Positions 15,370-23,269 of a DNA stretch of 64,000 bases are shown in pieces; position 1 is the first letter of the stretch; each line of letters begins with the position of its first letter. The notes under the pieces were generated by a model. That model saw only the letters and a program-made list of their open reading frames with translations. It had not been told where the DNA came from and did not search any database. The position numbers were made by a program, and so were the translations under genes. The stretch comes from Leifsonia sp. Leaf336 (GTDB lineage Bacteria > Actinomycetota > Actinomycetes > Actinomycetales > Microbacteriaceae): positions 310,001 to 374,000 of the forward strand of contig NZ_LMOZ01000001.1 in NCBI RefSeq assembly GCF_001423695.1, read 5' to 3'.

Positions 15370-15773
15370 ACATCGAACCCACCACCCCCACCGCCAAGAA
15401 CCCGCCGGAGCAATTCGCCGGCGACGTCTGGGTCGACCCGATCGCCGCTCCGCACGATGGCGATCAGCGCATGACCGTCGCGCTCGTCCGCTTCGCCCCG
15501 GGCGCGCGGACCGCCTGGCACAGCCACGCCCGCGGGCAGTACCTGCGGGTCACCTCCGGTGTCGCCCGCTTCGGCGACCGCGACGGGAACATCATCGAGG
15601 TGCATCCCGGGCAGACCCTCTACACGCCGCCGGGCCAGGACCACTGGCACGCGGCGGCGCCGGGCTGTTTCATGGAGCACATCGCGATGCTGGAGTCGGC
15701 CGACGACCCCGCCGCGACGACCACGTGGAAAGAGCACGTCACCGACGACGACTACGAAGGGCGGGCGTCATGA
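15366..15773 (+). CDS. Small cupin protein
   Basis: A 135-residue single cupin. Motif 1 is WHSHARGQYLRVTSG (HxH plus later Gln/Glu) and motif 2 is the later PPGQDHWHAAAPG, giving a likely metal site. Cupins of this type are found with CMD and ADH genes and may be isomerases or dioxygenases; some are annotated mandelonitrile-lyase-like. Translation is coupled to the ADH and CMD genes by four-base overlaps. Substrate unknown. Confidence 0.85.
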   Translation: MNIEPTTPTAKNPPEQFAGDVWVDPIAAPHDGDQRMTVALVRFAPGARTAWHSHARGQYLRVTSGVARFGDRDGNIIEVHPGQTLYTPPGQDHWHAAAPGCFMEHIAMLESADDPAATTTWKEHVTDDDYEGRAS

Positions 15774-16102
15774 GCACCTGGACCGGAGGACGGCAGGCGT
15801 TCGGCGACTTCGCGCCGGGCCTCGTCCACTACACCGACGAGGTGCTGTTCGACGAGGTCTGGGAGCGTCCGGGCCTCTCGAAGCGCGACCGCAGCCTCCT
15901 CACCGTGAGCGCGCTTCTCGCCGGCGGGAACGTCGACCAGTTGCGCTTCCACCTCCCCTTCGCCGTGCAGAACGGCGTGACTCGGGAGGAGCTCGTCGAG
16001 GCGATCACGCATCTGGCCTTCTACGTCGGTTGGCCCAAGGCGATGTCGGCCATGACCATCGCGAAGGAGCTGTTCGACGGCGAAGGGGAGGCCTCCGCAT
16101 GA
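15770..16102 (+). CDS. Carboxymuconolactone decarboxylase family protein
   Basis: A 110-residue helical protein of the CMD/AhpD superfamily. The core LSKRDRSLLTVSALLAGGNVDQLRFHLPFAVQNGVTREELVEAITHLAFYVGWPKAM is the family's standard repeat. The CxxC of AhpD peroxidases is absent, so it is closer to the decarboxylase/isomerase branch. Its ATG overlaps the cupin stop and its own stop overlaps the SDR start, so all four enzymes of the operon are probably made together. Confidence 0.87.
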   Translation: MSTWTGGRQAFGDFAPGLVHYTDEVLFDEVWERPGLSKRDRSLLTVSALLAGGNVDQLRFHLPFAVQNGVTREELVEAITHLAFYVGWPKAMSAMTIAKELFDGEGEASA

Positions 16103-16812
16103 TGATCCTGGTGACCGGCGCATCCACTGGACTCGGCCTCGCGACCGCGGACGCGCTGGCCCGCGCCGGCCACCGGGTCGTCCTCCACGCGCGGCGGCCC
16201 GACCGTCTCGCCGACGGGGAGGTCGCCGAGCGGATGCACGCCCTCCTGTTCGCCGACCTAGCCGACTCCTCCGCCGTACAGCGGCTCGCGGGCGAGGCGA
16301 ACGATCTCGGCCGCTTCGACGCGGTCATCCACAACGCGGGCGTGATCGATGGTCCGGTCACGGCGGTCAACGTCGTCGCGCCGTACCTCCTCATGGCCAC
16401 GCTCACTCCGCCGGCCCGGTCGATCGTGCTCAGCAGCGGGATGCACCGCTCCGGCTCCCCGGACCTCGACCGCGCGTTCGCCGGGAGCGGCGACTACTCG
16501 ACCAGCAAGCTCCTGGTCACCGCCCTGGCGCTGTGGCTCGCCGCCCGGACGCCGACGCTGTCGCATGCCGTCGATCCGGGCTGGGTGCCCACCCGGATGG
16601 GTGGGCGCGGCGCCCCGGACAGCCTCGAGGAGGGGCACAGAACGCAGGAGTGGCTGGCGACCGCGGAAGCGAGCGAGATCCACCCGGTGACGGGCGGCTA
16701 CTGGTACCACCGGCAACCACGGGCGCCCCACCCCGCCGCGGCCGACCCGGCGTTCCAGGCGCGCCTCGTCGACCGGCTGGAGCAGGCGACCGGCGTGCCG
16801 CTCGCGCTGTAA
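16099..16812 (+). CDS. Short-chain dehydrogenase/reductase
   Basis: A 237-residue SDR. It has the cofactor motif TGASTGLG (6-13), HNAG in the central strand, Ser in LSSG and the catalytic Tyr133-Lys137 (YSTSK). HARRPDR after strand 2 suggests NADPH preference. As the last gene of the ADH-cupin-CMD operon it likely reduces or oxidises an intermediate of the same pathway. No terminator is obvious after it; the next gene, lacI-type, has its own promoter 110 bp on. Confidence 0.88.
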   Translation: MMILVTGASTGLGLATADALARAGHRVVLHARRPDRLADGEVAERMHALLFADLADSSAVQRLAGEANDLGRFDAVIHNAGVIDGPVTAVNVVAPYLLMATLTPPARSIVLSSGMHRSGSPDLDRAFAGSGDYSTSKLLVTALALWLAARTPTLSHAVDPGWVPTRMGGRGAPDSLEEGHRTQEWLATAEASEIHPVTGGYWYHRQPRAPHPAAADPAFQARLVDRLEQATGVPLAL

Positions 16813-16920
16813 TGAGCAACGAACCCCGGGTTCCTCATGGGACGGGTGGAATCTCCTGTCGCGAGATGACGTGGAGCTTCAGCCCGTACGCGTACGCGCT
16901 CCCGCCTGCACGTTCTTCGC

Positions 16921-16954
16921 TAGGATGATCGCGCCCCGTTGCCACGAGGCAAAC
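16921..16954 (+). promoter_or_regulatory. LacI-type gene promoter with operator (autoregulation)
   Basis: A -10 like TAGGAT at 16921-16926 is followed, at about +4 to +21, by CGTTGCCACGAGGCAAAC (16937-16954). This agrees at 14 of 18 positions with the operator before the GH2 gene (GTTTGCATCGAGGCAAAC). The location would let the repressor block its own transcription. Confidence 0.6.
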
Positions 16955-16987
16955 ACACGAGCACACCGGACGACGGAGCGGGGGAGC

Positions 16988-18019
16988 ATGGCGGCGACAC
17001 GTCGTGAGGTGGCGGAGGCCGCGGGCGTCTCCGTCCGCACCGTCTCCAACGTCGTCAACGGTTTCGACCATGTCGCGCCGGCGACCCGGGAGCGCGTCCT
17101 CCGCGTCATCCACGAGCTCGAGTACCAGCCGAGCGAGCTCGCACGAAGCCTCAAGGTGGGACGGTCCGGGCTCATCGGGCTGATGCTGCCAGAGCTGGAC
17201 ACCGCCTATTTCGCCGAACTCACCCGTGCCTTCGTCGAAGGCGGCGCCGAACGGGGCCTGACCGTGGTCGTCGACCAGACCGACGGCGACCGGGAGCGTG
17301 AGCTCGCCCTGCTCCGCCGGACCGCGGGCGGTTCGCTCTTCGACGCGCTGGCCCTGAGTCCGCTCGCCCTCCGCGCCGAGGATCTGGAGGCGCTCGCCGC
17401 CGGTCCGCTGGTGTTCCTCGGTGAAGACGAGTTCCCGGGTTACGACAAGGTGATGATCGACAACTTCCAGGCCGCTCGGGAGGCTGTCGAGCATCTGCTC
17501 GCGCAGGGGCGCCGCCGCATCGCCGCGATCGGCGCCGAACGCAGCCACCGCGCCGCCAGTTCGCAGCGACTCGAGGGCTATCGTGCCGCGATCCGCGCGC
17601 ACGCCGACCTCGGCCTGCCCGAGATCGTGGGGTACGTGGAGGGGTTCCGCCGGCCGGAGGGCGCCGCGGCGATGCGCCGCCTGCTCGACGGCGGCGAACC
17701 GTTCGACGCGATCTTCTGCTTCTCCGACGCCCTGGCCCTCGGCGCGCTGCGGACCCTGCACGAGGCGGGGGTCTCGGTGCCGGACGAGGTGGCGGTGGTC
17801 GGCTGGGACGACATCGAGGACGGCCGTTTCTCCATCCCGTCGCTCACGACTGTCAGCCCGGACAAGCAGTGGCTGGCGGAGACGGCACTCGACCGTATCG
17901 TGCGGCGGCTCGCGGGCGAGACGCTGGAGCCGGAGGTGCTCGTGGGACCGCACCGGCTGATCGTGCGGGAGAGCGCCCCCACGCTGCGGGCAGGTACGGC
18001 TTCTCCGGCCGTCCCGTGA
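16988..18019 (+). CDS. LacI-family transcriptional repressor
   Basis: A 343-residue protein: a LacI helix-turn-helix with hinge (about 3-55; REVAEAAGVSVRTVSNVVNG) and a periplasmic-binding-like effector domain (about 60-335) ending GPHRLIVRES. It represses sugar genes and is released by a sugar or sugar phosphate. ATG 16988 is the start expected for the HTH; upstream in-frame sequence is not conserved. Operators of one common sequence lie in front of this gene and of the GH2 gene, so it very likely controls both itself and the glycosidase-transporter set. Confidence 0.92.
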   Translation: MAATRREVAEAAGVSVRTVSNVVNGFDHVAPATRERVLRVIHELEYQPSELARSLKVGRSGLIGLMLPELDTAYFAELTRAFVEGGAERGLTVVVDQTDGDRERELALLRRTAGGSLFDALALSPLALRAEDLEALAAGPLVFLGEDEFPGYDKVMIDNFQAAREAVEHLLAQGRRRIAAIGAERSHRAASSQRLEGYRAAIRAHADLGLPEIVGYVEGFRRPEGAAAMRRLLDGGEPFDAIFCFSDALALGALRTLHEAGVSVPDEVAVVGWDDIEDGRFSIPSLTTVSPDKQWLAETALDRIVRRLAGETLEPEVLVGPHRLIVRESAPTLRAGTASPAVP

Positions 18020-18057
18020 CCTGTGCAGCCTGTGATTTCCAACATTTTCCAGAATGT

Positions 18058-18118
18058 GTTTGCATCGAGGCAAACTGCACGCTAGCATCCTGATCGTGTC
18101 ATTTGCATCGAGGGAAAT
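18058..18118 (+). promoter_or_regulatory. Twin LacI operators around the GH2 promoter
   Basis: Operator 1 is GTTTGCATCGAGGCAAAC (18058-18075, perfect six-base arms). Operator 2 is ATTTGCATCGAGGGAAAT (18101-18118). Their centres are 43 bp apart, about four helical turns. Operator 1 contains a -35-like TTGCAT (18060-18065). A 17-bp spacer leads to -10 TAGCAT (18083-18088), and seven bases on is GTG 18096. Operator 2 therefore lies inside the first codons. Confidence 0.7.
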
Positions 18119-19952
18119 CGAACAGGGCGGTCACGCTCCCGTCGCGCAGGCCGTGCCGCGCCCGGAGTACCCGCGCCCGCAGTTCGTGCGCGACCGCTGG
18201 CTGAACCTCAACGGCGTGTGGAGCTTCGGTTTCGGCGCGACGGAGGCCGCGGACGCCTCCGCCCCGACCGCCTGGATCCTCGACCGCGACATCCTCGTGC
18301 CGTTCGCGCCCGAGTCGGAGCGCTCCGGCATCGGCAGCACGACGTTCCACCCCGCGGTCCGCTACCAGCGCACCATCGAGATCCCCGCTGACTGGGCCGA
18401 CGACCGCCTCCTCCTGCACTTCGGCGCGGTCGACTTCGACACCACGGTCTGGGTGGACGACGTCGAGGTCGGCCGTCACCGCGGCGGCTTCACCCCGTTC
18501 ACGATCGACATCACCGACGCCGTCGCGGCTGCCGCCGGAGCCTCCTTCACCCTCTCCGTCCTCGCGGAGGACGACCACCTCACCATCCAGGCGCGCGGCA
18601 AGCAGTCCCGCCGCCCCGAGAACTACGAGGCCTTCTACACGCGCACGACCGGCATCTGGCAGACGGTCTGGCTCGAGCCCGTCTCTCCGGCGCACTTCGG
18701 CCGCCCGGTCATCCGCCCCGACCTCCCCTCGTCGTCGTTCGCGGTCGAGCTCGACGTCGTATCCCCCGCCGCCGGACTCACCGCGCGGGTCGACATCAGC
18801 GACGCCGACGGCCTCGTCGTCAGCCGCGAGGTGGAGGTGACGGCGCAGGTGAAGCCCGTGCTCACCCTCCCGATCGAGACCGATCGCCTGCGTACCTGGT
18901 CGCCCGAGGACCCGCACCTCTACTCCGTTCGCTTCACCCTGCTGCGCGGCGAGACCGTGGTCGACGTCCTCGACAGCTACGCCGGGATGCGGTCCATCGC
19001 GATCGACGGCCGCCGCGTCCTCCTCAACGGCCGTCCGGTCTTCCAGCGGCTCGTCCTGGACCAGGGCTACTGGCCCGACACCCTGATGACCGCGCCGAGC
19101 GACGATGCCCTCGTGGCCGACATCGAGCTCGGGATGGCCGCCGGCTTCAACGGCGCCCGCCTCCACCAGAAGGTGTTCGAGGAGCGCTACCTCTTCCACG
19201 CCGACCGGCTCGGCTACCTGGTCTGGGGCGAGTTCGCCGACTGGGGCGCAAAGGTCGGCCCAGGCGGACCGCAGGAGCCGACGCTCTCGTTCGTCACCGA
19301 GTGGGTGGAAGCACTGACCCGCGACGTCTCTCACCCGTCGATCGTCGGCTGGTGCCCGCTCAACGAGACCTTCCAGCCGATGACCGACCGGCTGACCGTC
19401 CTGGACGACGCCACCAAGGCGCTCTACGCGGTCACCAAGGCGATCGACCCCACCCGTCCGGTGATCGACGCGTCCGGCTACTCGCACCGCGTGCCCGGCG
19501 CCGACATCTACGATTCGCACCTGTACGAGCAGGACCCGGACGTGTTCGCGCAGCGGATGGGGGGCCTCGCCGACGGCCGCCCGTACGTCAACACCGCGCT
19601 CGACGGCACGGAGTGGTCTGTTCCGTACGCCGGGCAGCCCTACTTCTGCAGCGAGTTCGGCGGCATCTGGTGGTCGGACAGCGACCGCACAGGCGACGAC
19701 TCCTGGGGGTACGGCGAGGCGCCGCGCACCCGCGACGAGTGGATCGACCGGTTCCGCCGGCTCGTGGACACGCTGCTCGATGACGCCGGCATGTTCGGCT
19801 ACTGCTTCACCCAGCTCACGGACGTCTTCCAGGAGAAGAACGGGGTGCTCGACTTCCGCCGCGTGCCGAAGTTCGACCTCCGGCTCCTGCGCGACATCCA
19901 GTCGCGGCCCGCGGCCTATGAGCTCGACGACGTGCCGCCCCTCGATCCCTGA
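18096..19952 (+). CDS. Glycoside hydrolase family 2 enzyme
   Basis: A 618-residue cytosolic GH2 enzyme: sugar-binding jelly roll (about 20-190; PRPEYPRPQFVRDRWLNLNGVW is typical), immunoglobulin-like linker (about 200-300) and TIM barrel (about 305-600). The acid/base Glu is residue 424 (PLNET) and the nucleophile Glu is residue 520 (SEFGG). The family includes beta-galactosidases, glucuronidases and mannosidases; the true substrate cannot be told. GTG 18096 fits a leaderless start; GTG 18153 is the alternative and would leave operator 2 in a leader. It probably acts on oligosaccharides imported by the ABC system that follows. Confidence 0.88.
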   Translation: MSFASREIEQGGHAPVAQAVPRPEYPRPQFVRDRWLNLNGVWSFGFGATEAADASAPTAWILDRDILVPFAPESERSGIGSTTFHPAVRYQRTIEIPADWADDRLLLHFGAVDFDTTVWVDDVEVGRHRGGFTPFTIDITDAVAAAAGASFTLSVLAEDDHLTIQARGKQSRRPENYEAFYTRTTGIWQTVWLEPVSPAHFGRPVIRPDLPSSSFAVELDVVSPAAGLTARVDISDADGLVVSREVEVTAQVKPVLTLPIETDRLRTWSPEDPHLYSVRFTLLRGETVVDVLDSYAGMRSIAIDGRRVLLNGRPVFQRLVLDQGYWPDTLMTAPSDDALVADIELGMAAGFNGARLHQKVFEERYLFHADRLGYLVWGEFADWGAKVGPGGPQEPTLSFVTEWVEALTRDVSHPSIVGWCPLNETFQPMTDRLTVLDDATKALYAVTKAIDPTRPVIDASGYSHRVPGADIYDSHLYEQDPDVFAQRMGGLADGRPYVNTALDGTEWSVPYAGQPYFCSEFGGIWWSDSDRTGDDSWGYGEAPRTRDEWIDRFRRLVDTLLDDAGMFGYCFTQLTDVFQEKNGVLDFRRVPKFDLRLLRDIQSRPAAYELDDVPPLDP

Positions 19953-20058
19953 CCCGGGGCGGGCCAGGCTTCACACCCCCCGCACCACACCCCCGCACCA
20001 CCCACTACGCAACGCACCACCTGACAACACCAGGCACCTCACAAAGGAGTGGACACCC

Positions 20059-21312
20059 ATGCGAAAGAAACTGATCCTGGCCGCAGCCGCCATCTCGGCG
20101 GCGGCGCTGGTGCTCGCCGGCTGCTCGTCGTCAGACGGCTCCAGCAACGGCAAGACCACGCTGACCGTCGTCGGCTTCGAGGGCGGCGGCACCGAGCTCG
20201 CCGACATCCCCCAGATCAACGCCGACTTCCACAAGAAGTACCCGAACATCACGATCGACTACAAGTACGTCGCCAACGGCGAGTACGACCAGTACAACAA
20301 CACCCGCCTCGCCGCCGGCACCGCCGCCGACGTCCTCATGACGAACGCGACCCGCGTGCAACAGTGGCAGAAGCAGGGCTACCTCGCCGACCTGAGCGAC
20401 CAGTCCTGGGTGAAGCAGCTCCTCCCGAACGTCGCCCCGTTCGGCGCGATCAACGGCAAGACCTATGCCTTCACCCAGCAGAACATCCCGATCGGGCTGT
20501 ACGCGAACCTCGACATCCTGAAGAAGGCCGGCATCGACCAGGTCCCGCAGACCTGGCCGGACTTCCTGGACGCGCTGCAGAAGCTGAAGGCCGCCGGCCA
20601 GCCGGGCCTGCTGCTCGCCGACCAGGGCGGCTGGACCAGCGAGCAGCTCTCGCTGGCGCTCGCCGCGAACCTGGTGGACGACAAGTGGGGCCAGGGCTAC
20701 GACAACGGCAAGACCAACTGGAACCCGTCCTTCGCGCCGGTCTTCGACCACATCAAGCAGCTGCTGACCTCGGGTGACGTCGACGGCAAGCTCATGAACG
20801 GCATCGAGCCGTTCAACACCGGCAACGCGGACTTCGCCGCCGGCAAGTGGGCCTTCACGATCATGGGCGCGTGGGAGCTGCAGAACTTCCAGCAGAACGC
20901 GAAGTTCGACTTCTCGCTCAACCCGTTCCCGGGCGGAGACGCGGGCAGCAGCCCCTACGGCGTGACCTTCGTCGGCTCCGGCTGGGGCGTCAACGCTGCG
21001 AGCCAGCACACCGACGCCGCGAAGAAGTACGTGGCGTTCATGGCCGACCCGGCCAACGACAGCCGCTACCTGGCCGCGGAGAACTCGTTCACCACTCTGA
21101 AGAACGTGCCGAGCCCGACGATGCAGAAGGCGAGCGCCTATGTGGACGCCTTCAACGCCGGCCACTCGCAGGTGTCGCCGATCGAGTACCTCCACTTCCC
21201 GACCTACGAGCAGGAGTTCTGGAAGGTCGGCACCTCGCTCTTCAACGACCCGTCGCAGTCGACGAGCACGCTCCTGAAGCAGCTCGACCAGACGATCCCG
21301 AAGACGAAGTAG
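20059..21312 (+). CDS. Sugar ABC transporter substrate-binding lipoprotein (CUT1)
   Basis: A 417-residue family 1 extracellular binding protein. A lipoprotein signal peptide ends in VLAGC with Cys22, so it is anchored on the outer face of the membrane. The body has the periplasmic-binding fold (LTVVGFEGGG near the start, typical of the oligosaccharide group). AAAGGAG lies nine bases before ATG 20059. The 106-bp gap after the GH2 gene is C/A-rich and unstructured. Genes for two permeases follow. Substrate is probably an oligosaccharide processed by the GH2 and BNR enzymes of the locus. Confidence 0.9.
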   Translation: MRKKLILAAAAISAAALVLAGCSSSDGSSNGKTTLTVVGFEGGGTELADIPQINADFHKKYPNITIDYKYVANGEYDQYNNTRLAAGTAADVLMTNATRVQQWQKQGYLADLSDQSWVKQLLPNVAPFGAINGKTYAFTQQNIPIGLYANLDILKKAGIDQVPQTWPDFLDALQKLKAAGQPGLLLADQGGWTSEQLSLALAANLVDDKWGQGYDNGKTNWNPSFAPVFDHIKQLLTSGDVDGKLMNGIEPFNTGNADFAAGKWAFTIMGAWELQNFQQNAKFDFSLNPFPGGDAGSSPYGVTFVGSGWGVNAASQHTDAAKKYVAFMADPANDSRYLAAENSFTTLKNVPSPTMQKASAYVDAFNAGHSQVSPIEYLHFPTYEQEFWKVGTSLFNDPSQSTSTLLKQLDQTIPKTK

Positions 21313-21420
21313 TCACCACCGTCCCGGCCGAGGAGCTGCCCACGCCTCCCCGGCCGGGAATCCACGCACCACCGCACCCGCTCTACCGCACCCGCACCAT
21401 CCAGCCCGAAAGGCGATCCC

Positions 21421-22296
21421 ATGCAAATCCGTGGCCGTTCCGCGATGGTGCTGATCGCGCCGGCAGCCCTCATCTTCGCCGTGTTCGTGATCTACCCGCT
21501 GATCCGCGGCGTGCAGCTCAGCTTCACCGACGCGATCGGGCCCAGCGGCGGCAACTTCGTCGGGCTGAAGAACTATGTGCACGCGCTGACCGACCCGACC
21601 GTGCTGCACGCCCTCGTCAACACGATCGTCTACACCGCGGTCGTCGTGGTCGTGCAGAACGGCCTCGCCCTCCTCGTAGCGTTCTGGCTGTTCAAGCTGG
21701 AGCGTGTGCGCAACTTCGTCCGCGCCGGCCTCCTGCTGCCCGCGATGATGGCGTTCGTCGCCGTCGGCTACCTGTGGTCGTACATGTACTCGCCGCTCGG
21801 GGGCCCGATCGACGACGTCATGGACGCCCTCGGCCTCCACGCGCTCGAGCCGATCTGGCTGGGCGACCCGCACACCGCGCTGATGTCGATCGCGGCCATC
21901 TACATCTGGATGTTCCTCGGCTACACCGCAACGATCTACCTCGCCAACTACATGGCGATCGACCCGGCCCTGATCGAGGCCGCGAACCTTGACGGCGCCG
22001 CGGGCTGGCGCCGGTTCTGGAGCATCGATTGGCGGCTGCTCGCGCCGTCCTTCACGATCAACATCACGCTCAGCGTCATCGGTTCGCTGCGGGTGTTCGA
22101 CCTGCCGTTCATCATGACGCAGGGCGCCCCCGAGGACGCGACGCAGACGCTGAGCCTCGTCATCTACAACAACAGCTTCGCGAACTACCAGTTCGCCTAC
22201 GGCACTACGCTCGCCGTCCTGCTGCTGATCCTCACGATCGTCGTGGGCGTCACGCAGGCGACGCTGCTGCGCCGACGGGAGGCCGACCTCGCATGA
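21421..22296 (+). CDS. Sugar ABC transporter permease (MalF type)
   Basis: A 291-residue permease with six predicted membrane helices. It carries the EAA-type coupling loop EAANLDGAAGWRRFWSIDWRLLAPS around residue 183, which contacts the ATPase. It forms a heterodimer with the product of the next gene, whose start overlaps its stop (ATGA). A 108-bp spacer separates it from the binding-protein gene, common where the binding protein is made in excess. No cognate ATPase is encoded nearby. Confidence 0.92.
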   Translation: MQIRGRSAMVLIAPAALIFAVFVIYPLIRGVQLSFTDAIGPSGGNFVGLKNYVHALTDPTVLHALVNTIVYTAVVVVVQNGLALLVAFWLFKLERVRNFVRAGLLLPAMMAFVAVGYLWSYMYSPLGGPIDDVMDALGLHALEPIWLGDPHTALMSIAAIYIWMFLGYTATIYLANYMAIDPALIEAANLDGAAGWRRFWSIDWRLLAPSFTINITLSVIGSLRVFDLPFIMTQGAPEDATQTLSLVIYNNSFANYQFAYGTTLAVLLLILTIVVGVTQATLLRRREADLA

Positions 22297-23213
22297 CCGC
22301 ACTCATCAGCCAGGAGACCGAGGCCGCCCGCGACGGCAACGTCACCCCGGAGGCTCCGAGAGGCCGCGCCCCGCGGTTCCGCTCCCGCCGCTTCCGCACG
22401 CGCGTGTCGAAGGTCATAGCCTCCATCATCTTGCTCGCGTTCACGGCTGTCGTCCTCACGCCGATCTGGGTGCTCGTCATGGTGTCGCTGCACCACGGGA
22501 ACACGTCCCCGTCGAACCCGTTCGCGCTCCCGGCGCCGATCGACTTCCAGAACTACGTCAACGCGTTCCAGAACATGCACTACCTCCGCAGCGTCGGGAA
22601 CACGCTCGTCATCACCCTCGCGACCGCCGTCATCACGGTGTTCGCGGCCTCACTCGCGGCCTGGGCGATCGTGCGCCACACCCGGCGCTGGACGCGCACG
22701 CTATACCAGATCTTCGTCTCGGGCCTCACCATCCCGATCTTCGTGGTGCTGACGCCGCTGTACGAGGTGATGCAGAAGCTCCACCTGCTCGACAGCTACA
22801 TCGGCATCGTGCTCGCGTACACCGCGACGATCATGCCGTTCGCGGTGTTCTTCTTCGCCGGCTTCCTGCGGACGGTGCCGGCCGAGCTCGAGGAGGCCGC
22901 GGCCGTCGACGGCGCCGGGCTCATCCGCACCTACTGGAAGATCGTGTTCCCGCTGCTGCGCCCGGCCACGGCCACCCTGGCGATCTTCGTCATCCTGCAG
23001 GTCTGGAACGACCTCATCCTGCCGCTCGTGCTGTTGTCGTCGGACGACAAGCAGACCGTCACCCTCGCCGTCTACGCCACCATCGGGACGCACACGATGA
23101 GCCCGGAGCAACTGCTGCCGACGCTCGTGCTCGGGGTGCTGCCGCTGTTCATCGTGTTCCTCCTGCTGCAGCGCTACGTCGTCGCGGGGATCGCGGTCGG
23201 GGCGGGGAAGTAG
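22293..23213 (+). CDS. Sugar ABC transporter permease (MalG type)
   Basis: A 306-residue permease. A basic cytoplasmic N-terminus (RGRAPRFRSRRFRTR) is followed by six helices and the EAA loop ELEEAAAVDGAGLIRTYWKIVFPLLRP. It is translationally coupled to the MalF-type gene. In actinobacteria, CUT1 importers without a local ATPase usually share one MsiK-type ATPase encoded elsewhere; I infer the same here. Confidence 0.92.
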   Translation: MTALISQETEAARDGNVTPEAPRGRAPRFRSRRFRTRVSKVIASIILLAFTAVVLTPIWVLVMVSLHHGNTSPSNPFALPAPIDFQNYVNAFQNMHYLRSVGNTLVITLATAVITVFAASLAAWAIVRHTRRWTRTLYQIFVSGLTIPIFVVLTPLYEVMQKLHLLDSYIGIVLAYTATIMPFAVFFFAGFLRTVPAELEEAAAVDGAGLIRTYWKIVFPLLRPATATLAIFVILQVWNDLILPLVLLSSDDKQTVTLAVYATIGTHTMSPEQLLPTLVLGVLPLFIVFLLLQRYVVAGIAVGAGK

Positions 23214-23269
23214 GCGCGTCACCGATCCAGCTCCACCCGCTCCACCCACACGGAAACAGGAGGTCGACA

